NCBI RefSeq assembly: GCF_026210795.1
Contig: NC_089440.1
Coordinates: forward strand, 5,069,000-5,132,999
From: Rhizophagus irregularis
Lineage: Eukaryota; Glomeromycota; Glomeromycetes; Glomerales; Glomeraceae
Length of the DNA: 64,000 bases
Direction: 5' to 3'
Position numbers and translations under genes: made by a program. The notes under the pieces were generated by a model. It did no database searches. It saw nothing but the letters and a program-made list of their open reading frames with translations, and had not been told where the DNA came from. Of this stretch, positions 21,944-30,706 are shown in pieces (the stretch's first letter is position 1; each line of letters starts with the position of its first letter).

Positions 21944-24416
21944 ATGACTCGTAAGAAACCATCGAAACCAAATACTCCTCCACCAAATATTGCTGAGTCG
22001 TCAACACCAGCACCACAAAATATTGCCACTTCGTCAACACCAACACCTCCAAATATTGCCACTTCAACACCGGCATCACGATCGTCAGCATCAGCATCAC
22101 GAAATATTGCCACTTCGTCAACATCAACACCACAAAATATTGCTTCTTCAACAGCAACAGCTCCAAATATTGCCACTTCAACACCGGCATCACGATCGTC
22201 AGCATCAGCATCACGAAATATTGCTTCTTCAACACCGGCATCACGATCGTCAACATCAGCATCACGAAATATTACCACTTCGTCAACACTAACACCACAA
22301 AATATTGCTTCTTCAACAGCAACACCTCCAAATATTGCCACTTCGTCAACACCAACACCTCCAAATATTGCCACTTCAACACCGGCATCACGATCGTCAG
22401 CATCAGCATCACGAAATATTGCTTCTTCAACACGTAATATTACCACTTCGTCAACACTATCAACACGTAATATTACCACTTCGTCAACACTAACACCACA
22501 AAATACTAATACTACAGTTTCTTCATCTCCCTTTAAACTCGTTATTCCGCCAGATATTTCAGCCTCAATAGGTCGAACTCAATCTCAATCTCAACGAAAT
22601 TTAACGGCTTCGGATATTATTAAAAAATATCCTAATATTAATGTACCAAAAAGTTATCGTTCACATCACGAAGAAGGAGCACCAAGAAGTGATCGACCAA
22701 GTAATGAAGAAGCGGGTAAATCGAATTTGTTATTTTTATATTTTGATATTTATTATATTACATCTGTTTGTTACATATCCTTATAATTTAAAATAGGTAA
22801 TTTTGAGTTAGGAAATTTAAAAAAAGAAACCCTTCGATTACAGAACGAATTAAAACAAGAAAAGTCCAAAGTAGCCGGAATGAAACGAAAAATAGATAAT
22901 TTAGAAGACCATGTTCGTAGGATTGAGGAGGAGAACTCCATGTTACGGGATTTTAATGAAATTTTTAGTAACGAATCGAATGAATTATGTGAAGAAAATA
23001 AAGCTCTCCGAGAAGAACTTCAACAATCCAAACAACTTCACATACCTCGAAAGATTATTAATCCTCCGCAGCAATATTCACCAAAACGTCCCAATAAAAG
23101 ATTAAAATCGAGAGAGGAATCTCCTGATGAAGTTGCCGCTACAGATGCAAGAGTAAGAATTTTACAAGACTATTTGCAGCCGAATTGTGTTAATGTATAT
23201 ATACAGCTTTTATTATTTTATTATTTCCTCTTATTGTTTAGGCTGAAATGAAGAACCTCTTGAAAGGTCAAATACCCGAAGAATATCGGTTGGATTATGG
23301 TAAGACTTTCAGTGAACAGACAGCAAAGATATACGAAAAATTGATACCTGAATTAAAGAAGTTGATGAGTGGACATTATAATCCGTCGGTAACCCAATTG
23401 TCAGACTGGTTACGATCGATGCACAAGCATAAAAGAGATAGACAACGGAAACGACAATCAGGCCAATTAGACAAAGTAGATCGAAGAATGCACGTAAATG
23501 CGCGATTGTCCGAAGTGAGGAGTATTTTATTTTAATACACTTCTTTTTTTTTAGTCATTTGAAATTAATCTTTATATATTCGACAGAAAAAAAATAGACG
23601 AGTAAAGGCCGCAATAAAATTATACGAAAGAAATGATGCCAACATACAGGAATTCGATAAAGATGAATTATTACCAATGCTCCTACAGAATGATTGTCAT
23701 TCGATTGAGCAATCGGATTCCGAAGACGAATCAAGACAGAAATTGCCTAATAACAAGCGGTTCCTGCATGTATACGATCGGGAATGGCGTTCGAACAAGG
23801 TATTAAAGTGATTATTGCTATTAACCTATTTTAATATTTATTCGATATATAAAGTTTATCTTTGTTTTAAATAGTTAAAACACCTATTACGAAACGTATT
23901 GGACCCCTGAAGCAGAATATATTCAACACGCAAAAAAGCAAAGAGAGAGAATTTATGATGATGACATGTATTTTACGTCTAGTGAACCTCTCAAGAATGC
24001 GCCCGAATGGGCGCTCGATAAAGCGAAAATGTACGAAACTGATGAAACCAACGAAACAAACGACGTTAGCGAATATGACGCGGCTGATGATGTGATTGAT
24101 GATTTGATTCAATCTTACGAAGATTGTGAGCCAATGGAGCCGAATTTAACGGAGCCATATTCGGATTTCTTGTTAAATTCAGCGGAAATGAATTCGATTA
24201 GACCCGAAGATTTGGATGAGATTGGTGAAAGTTCGACGACAGTAAGTTGAATTGTTTTTAATATTTTTACATCGCAAATATCGCTAATTAATTTTGTTTA
24301 TATCATATTAGCAACAAAGAGCCGAAAGGAGTCGAAAAGGCAAAGAAAAAGCCACAAAAGAAGCAAAAGAAGACGAGGAAATTTATGAAATCTTTGAAGC
24401 CGACGAATATTATTAG
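21944..24416 (+). CDS. Second gene of the CACTA element, six exons, unknown function
   Basis: Exons inferred: 21944-22715, 22797-23194 (or ending 23188), 23242-23514, 23587-23799, 23875-24241 and 24312-24416. Introns 1, 2, 3 and 5 join in frame with GT...AG ends. Exon 1 encodes about 200 residues of repeated NIATSSTP / TPASRSSASAS units. Exon 2 encodes a coiled coil (about residues 260-350), then a basic segment. Exon 3 is rich in lysine and arginine. The C terminus is acidic then basic. At the start of exon 5 the clearly coding frame (TYYETYWTPEAEY) is one base out of step with exon 4, so there is a 1-bp lesion or an unusual splice. By position it may be a DNA-binding partner of the transposase, like TnpA of plant CACTA elements, but I see no sequence proof. 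Confidence 0.7.
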
Positions 24417-24932
24417 TATATTTTATATTTCTTTTTTTTGGTTGGTTTATTGGGTTTATTTTTTATTATATGGTATTATTAGTATATTTTATATTTCTTT
24501 TTTTGGCTTAATATGGTTGGTTTATTGGGGTTTATATATTATTATGTACATGGGTTGATTTATATAATTACTATACGTCAATATATATAAAATATAAAAT
24601 AAACGGGTTTTATTTGCTTATACTATGCTTTATTATTCGTCCTTGAAAACTCTATTTATCAATAATATTCGGGTTACATATAGTAGTCGAATATGGTTTT
24701 TTTTAGGGTCGAACAAATATGTAATAACGTCCTAATATAGTCTAATTTTAGCCGAATATCCTTTCCGAATTTGAGTCTAATTTTAGCCGAATATCCTTTC
24801 CGAATTTGAGACGATTGGCACCCTAAATGCGCCCGAAAATTCGACCTTAATTTGACACAGGTTAGATCGTCATTCGACCTATATTCGACCTGGTCAAATT
24901 TAGGTCGAATTGTCCTATTTCGACCAGTGACG

Positions 24933-25348
24933 CCCTTGTCCGTGGTTGTTTACCTACACTTTTTATTGACATCTTTGTCGATTTGTCTATTCCAAGAATC
25001 TCTGCGATTAAGGTTATCGCTGCTATTCATAATAATTTTGTCCAAAAATTCAGAAAACGAATTTGGAATCCGCGTTCTTATGAGAAAAGTAGATGGGAAA
25101 ACGCGATGAATATTACTTATAAGTTGAAAACTACTCCGAAGCCTTCTAATTTGCCATTGTCAACGTACATACCTTACTCATCTTTACCACCTCTGACCCT
25201 ACACGATTCACGTGACTCCGGAACCGATTGGTTGAAGAACTCGATGAAATATGGTTTGCCTTGGTTTAATCACTTTTCGGGTTTTATGGGTCGTCTAACG
25301 GTGCTACTTAATAACAGCTTTTGCAGGATGGAGTGTCGATTTCTATAG
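24933..25348 (+). pseudogene. C-terminal end of LINE ORF2 beyond the CACTA insertion
   Basis: If the CACTA element and one copy of ACG are ignored, the codons after the TAG at 17689 run through the joint without a shift (NWSSY then ALVRGCLPTLF) and stay open to the TAG at 25346-25348. This adds about 140 residues, including WNPRSYEKSRW. The base composition matches ORF2 rather than untranslated DNA. So the original ORF2 ended here, and the in-frame TAG upstream is a later change or a readthrough point. Confidence 0.75.
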
Positions 25349-25560
25349 TGGGCGCGCTATTCGTTATTTTGTTAGCATAGTTGCTTCTACTTTGGTTGGA
25401 ATATATCAAGGGGGAAGATCTGGGGAAATTTAGTGTAATGCGATTTTTCTTTTTTTTAGATTAATTTTTTTTACTTTATTTTTTCTTAGGAGACTATATA
25501 GCTTTGTTTTTAGTTAGTTTTATTTTTATATTTTCTTTTTAATTTTTTGTAAATTGTAAA
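25349..25560 (+). other. 3' untranslated region of the LINE
   Basis: No frame is open here. It is a T-rich region following the last ORF2 codon and leading into the duplicated tail. Confidence 0.55.
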
Positions 25561-25688
25561 GTTCGAATAAATTTAATAAAGATAAAGGCTACTATGCCAC
25601 GTTTGCCTGGTTTTTGACCAGTTAAGTTCGAATAATTTTAATAAAGATAAAGGCTACTATGCCACGTTTGCCTGGTTTTTGACCAGTG
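25561..25688 (+). repeat. Tandem duplicated LINE 3' tail plus target sequence
   Basis: Two copies with a 65-bp period. Each starts GTTCGAATAA, contains AAGATAAAGGCTACTATGCC and ends TGGTTTTTGACCAGT. The last part is the terminal sequence of the hairpin MITE at 9909-10203, so each copy is a LINE tail followed by its target. This looks like a first, 5'-truncated insertion followed by a longer one at the same site; simple tandem duplication is the alternative. Confidence 0.75.
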
Positions 25689-26186
25689 TATTTTCTTCCC
25701 AAATCTCATGTTCTTCTGGATCTAATATTTCTCCAATCTTTTCTGAATCATCTGTATCATCATTTTCTTCTTCAACTTCTTCTTCACTTTCTTCAATTTC
25801 AAATTTCTTTAAATATTCATCTAATATTTTCCTTATTTCTTTTTCTGATTCATTTTTATATTCTTGAAATTTTCTTATAAAGTCTGCACTTAATATATCA
25901 ACATCTCTATATTCCATACTTATTAATCTTAATAATTCTCCATCGGAAACTTCAATTTCTAAAACTTTGATTAAATTTTTTAACCGTTCTAATCTTTTCT
26001 CTATTTCTGTTTCATCATCTAATTTATTCTCATCTTCTAAATTTTCTGGTCCTTTTTCATAACAACTTTTACATATCTTTTCTATAAATTCTTTATTATA
26101 TTCTACTGCTTCTATTGCTTCTTTCTTCAATATTATTTTATTACACGTTGGACATTCTATTGTATACATATAATGCCATATTCTTA
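25689..26186 (-). pseudogene. Gypsy pre-gag frame, middle piece with CxxC motifs
   Basis: About 165 residues between two insertions. It contains CPTCNKI and CKSCYEKG (two CxxC pairs about 27 residues apart, a possible zinc ribbon) and an acidic, coiled-coil-like C-terminal part. Upstream it joins in frame to the piece at 27297-27944 when the TA-flanked element is ignored, and downstream to 9694-9908 when the LINE nest is ignored. Its function in the element is unknown. Confidence 0.72.
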
Positions 26187-26259
26187 CATCAGGAGATTAT
26201 ATGAGGCGAATATTAGCGTAAAGTTGTCAAATATGTATAATCTCTGGAAATTTACACCC

Positions 26260-26815
26260 CGTAAAAATCTATAAATATACGGTTTTGCATAAATTACACT
26301 TGAAACATAGTTATTTAATAAGGCATATCTTAAAAAAGTGCTATAAATTATTCATGAATAGGTAGTTTCGAAGTTTTGCATCCCAAAATAATTTCTTAAA
26401 TATTCGATTTTAAGTAATCTACACATAAAAATAATTTGAAAAATACTTTATTGATTTTGTATCTTAAAAAGTTTCGTAAATTCTACGCAAGTAGGTAGTT
26501 TCAGTAATTTACGCTTTAGAAATTTGCATAAATACATGATTTTGTATAAGCTACACATGAAAATGTAGCTTAAAATATTTTGAATAAGTTTGTATCTAAA
26601 AAAGTTGTGTAAAATTTACATAAATAGTTAGCTTCAGTATTATACACTTTAAAAATTTGCGTAAATATGTAATTTAAATAAACTGCATGTCAAAATACAG
26701 TTTAAAAATATTTTAAAAACTTTGTATCTGAAGAAAGTTGTGTAAAAATTTGCACAAATAGGTAATTTGGTAATACACTTTAAAAATTTGCACAAATACA
26801 CGATACTAAAATCAT
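26260..26815. repeat. Four-unit tandem array, about 133-bp period
   Basis: Diverged units recur at 26325, 26459, 26592 and 26724, marked by GTATCT(A/T/G)AA...AAGT and a following AAATTTGCATAAATA-like block. They occupy the middle of the TA-flanked element. No coding frame is kept. Confidence 0.7.
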
Positions 26816-26895
26816 ATAAATAAATACAAAGGTTTAAGTATGTCTTTATTCTAAGATAAATATAAAATATAATGTTAATATTTAAAAAAAAGAAT

Positions 26896-27035
26896 AAATA
26901 GTGTAGTGGTTAGGTAACGAGACTTAATATATTAATAATTTATCTTGAGGTATTCAGTTCGACTCTTAGTGTAAGCAAAAAAAAAATAAATAAAAATATA
27001 ATTAATATCAGTTCGACTCTTAGTGTAAGTAAAAA
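26896..27035 (+). mobile_element. tRNA-derived SINE-like sequence
   Basis: An A-box-like TAGTGTAGTGG near 26899 is followed about 47 bp later by a B-box-like GTTCGACTC at 26957. The spacing and order match an RNA polymerase III internal promoter. An A-rich tail follows, then a second truncated copy of the B-box part at 27011 with its own A-rich tail. It does not fold as a working tRNA by eye. Confidence 0.45.
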
Positions 27036-27296
27036 AAACAACAAAGTTGTAAGAAAATATCAGAAAAATACACGAGGGGTTATAAAAAGGAAAATTTCAT
27101 TATTTTTACTGTTAAGGTAACTACATTATTTTTTACTACTAAAAAACTACGTCATTTTCAAAAATACACTATTTTATACTATTGAAAATTTCTCTAAAAT
27201 TTTCACACTCGTATATCGTCGAGAGTGGTGTAGATTTGCGTAGTTTTTCACACGTGTATTATTTTGTAGATCTACGCTTATTTTATCCTCCTGATG

Positions 27297-27944
27297 TAAT
27301 TCTTCTTCTATTCCTTTATCATCTAATTCTTCAATAGTTTTGTAAAAACTCATAAATTCTTTAGTTTTTATTATTTCATATTCTACTCCAAAATTTATTA
27401 TTCGTCTTATTTCTTCAATATCAATTTCATAACCATTCTCTAACCAATAATTTCTGTATATTCTTTCTATATGTTCGTCTCCTTCATTTGAACTTGATTC
27501 TCCCACGTCATCTGAACTTTCTAGTTCTCCTATGTCACTTTGTTCTTCAACAAAACCTTTTGTTTCTACAATTTTCTCTATTATCCTATCTGTTAAATCA
27601 TCGTTCATCCATGGTTTTGGATATTTATTTCTATCCCACCATTGATATGTTATACTTTTCTGAAACTTCTTGATTTTTTCTCTATTTTCTTCTTCTGCAA
27701 TATTTTCTTCTAAATGTAATATTTCTTTAAAAGTTCTCATAGTATTATATCCTTTATTCTTAATAGTTATTAATTCTATTTCTTCCAACCATTCTTTAAA
27801 TTTTGCAAATCTTATATCTAATTCATCATCTTCTATAATATATCTATACGTCAACAATTCTTTATTCCCTAACAAATTCTCCTCTGTTTGATCATCTAAT
27901 ATGAACTCATTATCTTCACTAAGTATATAATGTTCACTTATCAC
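27297..27944 (-). pseudogene. Gypsy pre-gag frame, N-terminal piece
   Basis: About 215 residues from a methionine at 27944. It is acidic, with WWDRNKYPKPWMNDD and WLENGYEIDIEE segments, and has no family that I recognise. The last residues of the uninterrupted frame (beyond EEL) come from the inserted element. The three pieces together would make a protein of about 450 residues ahead of gag. Because each piece is open and they join in frame, this was a real protein when the insertions happened. Confidence 0.72.
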
Positions 27945-28018
27945 TTTTATTACTGATATAATTCCTACTTTTCTATAATCTGATTTATTTCTATACCTAA
28001 TTGACCTTACGACTATAT

Positions 28019-28338
28019 CTAACCTTCTTTTCTTATTTTCTCGAATTCTTTATTTCTTTTCTTTTTACTAGATGGATAATTTTCTTCTCCATCTTTTCTT
28101 GTCAATACTATGTATTCCATTAATTTTGTATACGTGTTTCTATTATAACTCATTGCTTCCAGTATTACTTTTTGAAAAATTTTCCAAAATCTTTTAAACC
28201 AATCTCCTATTTCTATTTCATTAATATATAACATTTTAGACATGAAGGGTCTACTTGATATTCTTCTTTCAATTCATTATGTTTCTCTATTTCATGTCTT
28301 CTTTTAATCTCTTCTAATTCATCGTATATATCAGACAT
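28019..28338 (-). pseudogene. Short broken frames upstream of gypsy pre-gag
   Basis: A frame from an ATG at 28338 (MSDIYDELEEIKRR) runs about 44 codons to a stop. A second frame starting at 28243 (MSKMLYINEIEIGDW) overlaps its end and runs 74 codons. The two look like one coding region broken by a frame change. Composition (K, E, I rich) matches the pre-gag frame downstream, so this may be its true N terminus. Confidence 0.5.
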
Positions 28339-28598
28339 TTTTTATTTATTTAAACATTTCATAATTTCACTTTTATTTATATTTTATAAAATTTTATCAT
28401 TAATTTAACATCATTTAAATTACTATTTATCTTTTACTTCTTTAAAATACAATTAAAATTCTAATATTTTCAAAGTTCCAGCTTTGATTCTATAATTTCT
28501 CTATACATTTTATAATATAATCTATAATCGCGATTTTATTTATAAACTTTCTATATCTTGCGCAAATAAACTGTGATCAAAGCTAGAGATTATTTATA

Positions 28599-28698
28599 AC
28601 TGGGGCCGCCCAGTGTCAGACTAATATGATCACCAACAAAGGCTTATTTATACTGGGTCCTCCCAGTGTGCTCTTATTTATACTGGGGTTCTCCCAGT
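28599..28698 (-). promoter_or_regulatory. Three repeated stem-loops in the gypsy leader
   Basis: At 28599-28614, 28652-28667 and 28682-28698 the pattern ACTGGG, 4-5 bases, CCCAGT recurs; on the plus strand each follows TTTATA. Each forms a 6-bp stem with a small loop. Position in the leader would suit an RNA packaging or dimer signal, which is an inference. Confidence 0.55.
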
Positions 28699-29640
28699 TC
28701 TATACACAAAATTAAACTTTTTAATAACTTTTAATCTTTTTCTTATATTAACTTCCAAAATATTTATTTCAAATCTATTTCATATTATTTTATTTCTCGC
28801 ATTTCGTTTTATAATTCATTAATATTTTCTTATTATAATTGGATAGCCACGGATTTTTAAGCGATCAACATACTAAAATTTCTGTTGACAAACGCCCCTG
28901 GTGACACAACTATTTCTTCTATTATTTTCTTATTCATTTATATTTTTATTAATCAGTCGCTCCTGCCCAAGGGGCAGCTATATATTTCTTTTACTGCGCC
29001 TTATCACGTGACTTATACTTTCTTTTATTTCTTTTATTTACTGCGCTTCATCACGTGATTTACATTACTCACGTGATTTGTACAACATTTTATATTGTTT
29101 ACGCAACATGCTTACGCAATTTCTTTTATTACATCATTTTATTTTATATAATTCATTATTATCTTTTATAATCTTTCATATCATTTTTTTATTGTAATAA
29201 AATTATTTTCGTATAATAACATTTCAATATTTCTCATATTTACAATATCATTTAATTTTCTTTTTCATTTAGTAACCTATACCGGGCTTGCCTTTACCTT
29301 CTTCATAGAAGTATAGTAGTTTACGGGTTTGTCACTAATAACTTTTCTTTTCTTATAATACTTTTGAATTTTTCAATCATTTATTAACTTCTTATTATTC
29401 ACAAAATTCATTCTCCTTATAAATTTTTATTTTCATTCAATTTTTAAATCTTTTCATTATTATCTTGAATATTTCATTTATCCTTTCGATATATACTTTT
29501 TCAATATATCGTATATTTCATTTCTCATATATTCCGTAATATTCCTTTTTCATAATATTACTTTTACTATATCCTTTTTCATATATATGTAGTAACATTT
29601 TTCTCATATTTCAAATAAGTCTTCCTTATCTTATCATTTT

Positions 29641-29746
29641 TTTGATGATTTCTCATATCATCCTTCCTTTCTCATATTTCTTTGATGATTTCTCATATCA
29701 TCCTTCCTTTCTCATATTTCTTTGATGATTTCTCATATCATCTTTT
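29641..29746. repeat. 40-bp tandem repeat, about 2.7 copies
   Basis: The unit contains TTTGATGATTTCTCATATCA and recurs at 29641, 29681 and 29721 with almost no change. It lies in the gypsy leader close to the 5' LTR. Recent slippage is likely. Confidence 0.85.
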
Positions 29747-29840
29747 TCTTATTAATTTTACAAATTTTTCTTTCATTTTCTCATATACTTTTCTTTTATT
29801 TCTCATTTAGATTTTGTATGAAGACAACAATCTTTTATTT

Positions 29841-29857
29841 TCTTGGAGCATGCACCA
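29841..29857 (-). promoter_or_regulatory. Possible primer-binding site of the gypsy element
   Basis: On the minus strand TGGTGCATGCTCCAAGA begins 4 bases after the end of the 5' LTR. It starts with TGG, the complement of a tRNA CCA end. I cannot name the tRNA. Confidence 0.4.
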
Positions 29858-29861
29858 AAAA

Positions 29862-30358
29862 TGTGACACGCCGCCCATAGGATAATAAAATATCGTATGT
29901 TGCCACCGACGTGTTGAGTTCGAATAATATCTATGCTTGGTTTAAAATAAAAATTAGTTACAAAAATTACAAAACATTATTTTCTTACCAAATATTATTT
30001 TAAATTCTCGAACTTAATAATATAATATTAATTAATTCTCAAGCGTACAATGAGTATATCCATATTTGAATAACTTTTTAATAATTAATATTTTAATATT
30101 ATTTTATTTGAGCCAAAAATTGACTGCAGAATTTCTATCGAAATCCACTTGTATTTATACATTTTAAGAAAAAATATTTCTAATACTTCTATTTTTTCTA
30201 ATAAAATTTGAAGATCTATTATCATATGACTATCTCGTTACACTAAACTAAACTATAAATATAATTTTATTGGTTAATTATTTACCCATCGGTTAATTAT
30301 TTATCCATCGGCTAATTATTTATCCTTATTTTATTTCATTATATTTTCGGTTATTACA
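29862..30358 (-). repeat. 5' LTR of the gypsy element
   Basis: The pair of the LTR at 4203-4699, 497 bp, with the same ends TGTGACA and TTATTACA. It keeps CpG at three sites where the other copy has TG or CA. Confidence 0.92.
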
Positions 30359-30360
30359 AC

Positions 30361-30545
30361 ACCGTTTGTAATAAAAAAAATATATATAAAGATTTATACT
30401 TACGAATTTTTATCTTTGGGTTTTTATTCTTCAGAAGCTTACTGAACCTAAAAAAAATAAAGAAAAGAACAGTTATTAGTAATCGTTTATTAATAAAATT
30501 AAAAAAAAACAAAAAAAAAGTAAAACTAAGATTCATATTAGTGCT
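30361..30545 (-). repeat. Continuation of intron/micro-exon array 1
   Basis: After the duplicated ACCGT the array resumes. On the minus strand a unit has an acceptor TTTTTTAG, a 44-base block at 30379-30422, a GTAAGTATAAATC donor and a branch-like TACTAAT inside CGATTACTAATAAC. The block resembles that at 3017-3061. A further unit edge near 30535 has lost its donor. It shows that the whole transposon nest sits within one intron-like spacer of the array. Confidence 0.68.
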
Positions 30546-30555
30546 CCTAACTATA

Positions 30556-30668
30556 CTTGCCGCCCATTTAAAATCCCCTCCCATCTCCTCCCCTCCCCTC
30601 CCCTCCCATCCCATATCCCATCCCATCCCAAATCCCAATCCCAAATCCCATCCCAAATCCCAAATACT
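30556..30668 (-). repeat. G-rich GGGATTT-type repeat tract
   Basis: On the minus strand the tract is a run of GGGATTT, GGGAT and GGGGA units with many GGG triplets close together, which could form G-quadruplexes. It lies just upstream (in minus-strand sense) of array 1. A CACGTGA box and a CCAAT-like TTGGCCAATGGG lie at about 30685-30706, so it may be part of a promoter or first exon. I do not call a gene. Confidence 0.55.
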
Positions 30669-30706
30669 TGTGTAACATTTCTCCCATTGGCCAATTATCA
30701 CGTGAC

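Larger units (their letters stand above)
17723..24929. mobile_element. Autonomous CACTA transposon with two genes
   Basis: The ends are CACTAGTCGAAATAGG and, inverted, CACTGGTCGAAATAGG. A 3-bp duplication ACG flanks it (17720-17722 and 24930-24932), as in the CACTA superfamily. Many short copies of TTCGACC or its complement lie within about 250 bp of both ends, a typical subterminal arrangement where transposase binds. Two genes diverge from a shared region between 21434 and 21944: a DDE transposase on the minus strand and a six-exon gene on the plus strand. It is inserted in LINE ORF2. Confidence 0.93.
10204..25688 (+). mobile_element. Non-LTR retrotransposon (LINE with RNase H), interrupted
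   Basis: A LINE with ORF1 (RRM-like, zinc knuckle) and ORF2 (endonuclease, reverse transcriptase, RNase H, cysteine-rich end), of the I/Tad-like type. Its target appears to be the last 16 bases of the hairpin MITE: TGGTTTTTGACCAGTG precedes it (10188-10203) and follows its tail (25673-25688). The tail end is present twice in tandem. A 7.2-kb CACTA element splits ORF2. A single-base loss in ORF2 and a stop make this copy defective. Confidence 0.88.
26187..27296. mobile_element. TA-flanked DNA element with internal tandem repeats
   Basis: The left end CATCAGGAGATTATATGAGG and the inverted right end CATCAGGAGGATAAAATAAG match well, and each is bordered by TA. When the element and one TA are ignored, the pre-gag codons join in frame (EEL then RIWHYMY), which confirms the boundaries. 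It encodes no transposase. It holds a four-unit tandem array and SINE-like pieces. Confidence 0.82.
28339..29861 (-). other. Gypsy leader region
   Basis: This is the untranslated stretch between the 5' LTR and the first frame, about 1.5 kb. It holds three similar stem-loops, three CACGTGA boxes (about 29016, 29055, 29078) and a 40-bp tandem repeat near the LTR. No coding frame is seen. Confidence 0.6.
4203..30358 (-). mobile_element. Ty3/gypsy LTR retrotransposon, nested and decayed
   Basis: Two 497-bp LTRs start TGTGACA and end TTATTACA and are flanked by a 4-bp duplication ACAC (4199-4202 and 30359-30362). Reading the minus strand, the order is 5' LTR, leader, a long pre-gag frame, gag with a CCHC knuckle, DSGA protease, reverse transcriptase, RNase H, integrase, purine tract, 3' LTR. 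The order reverse transcriptase then integrase is that of Ty3/gypsy. About 17 kb of the 26 kb is other elements inserted later. Every large coding block except the protease carries a stop or frameshift, so this copy is not autonomous. Confidence 0.92.

Noticed and set aside
21739-22479. Minus-strand frame of 246 residues with DADADDRDAGVE repeats
   Set aside because: It is the antisense of the repetitive first exon of the plus-strand CACTA gene, which splices in frame to further coding exons.
25657-25688. Final residues LVKNQANVA of the pre-gag frame
   Set aside because: They are translated from the inserted LINE tail and MITE tip, not from the gypsy element.
30354-30701. Minus-strand frame starting MIIGQWEKCYTSIWDLG
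   Set aside because: The frame runs through a G-rich simple repeat and splice-like sites and ends in the LTR. It may overlap a first exon of array 1 but cannot be supported as a protein.
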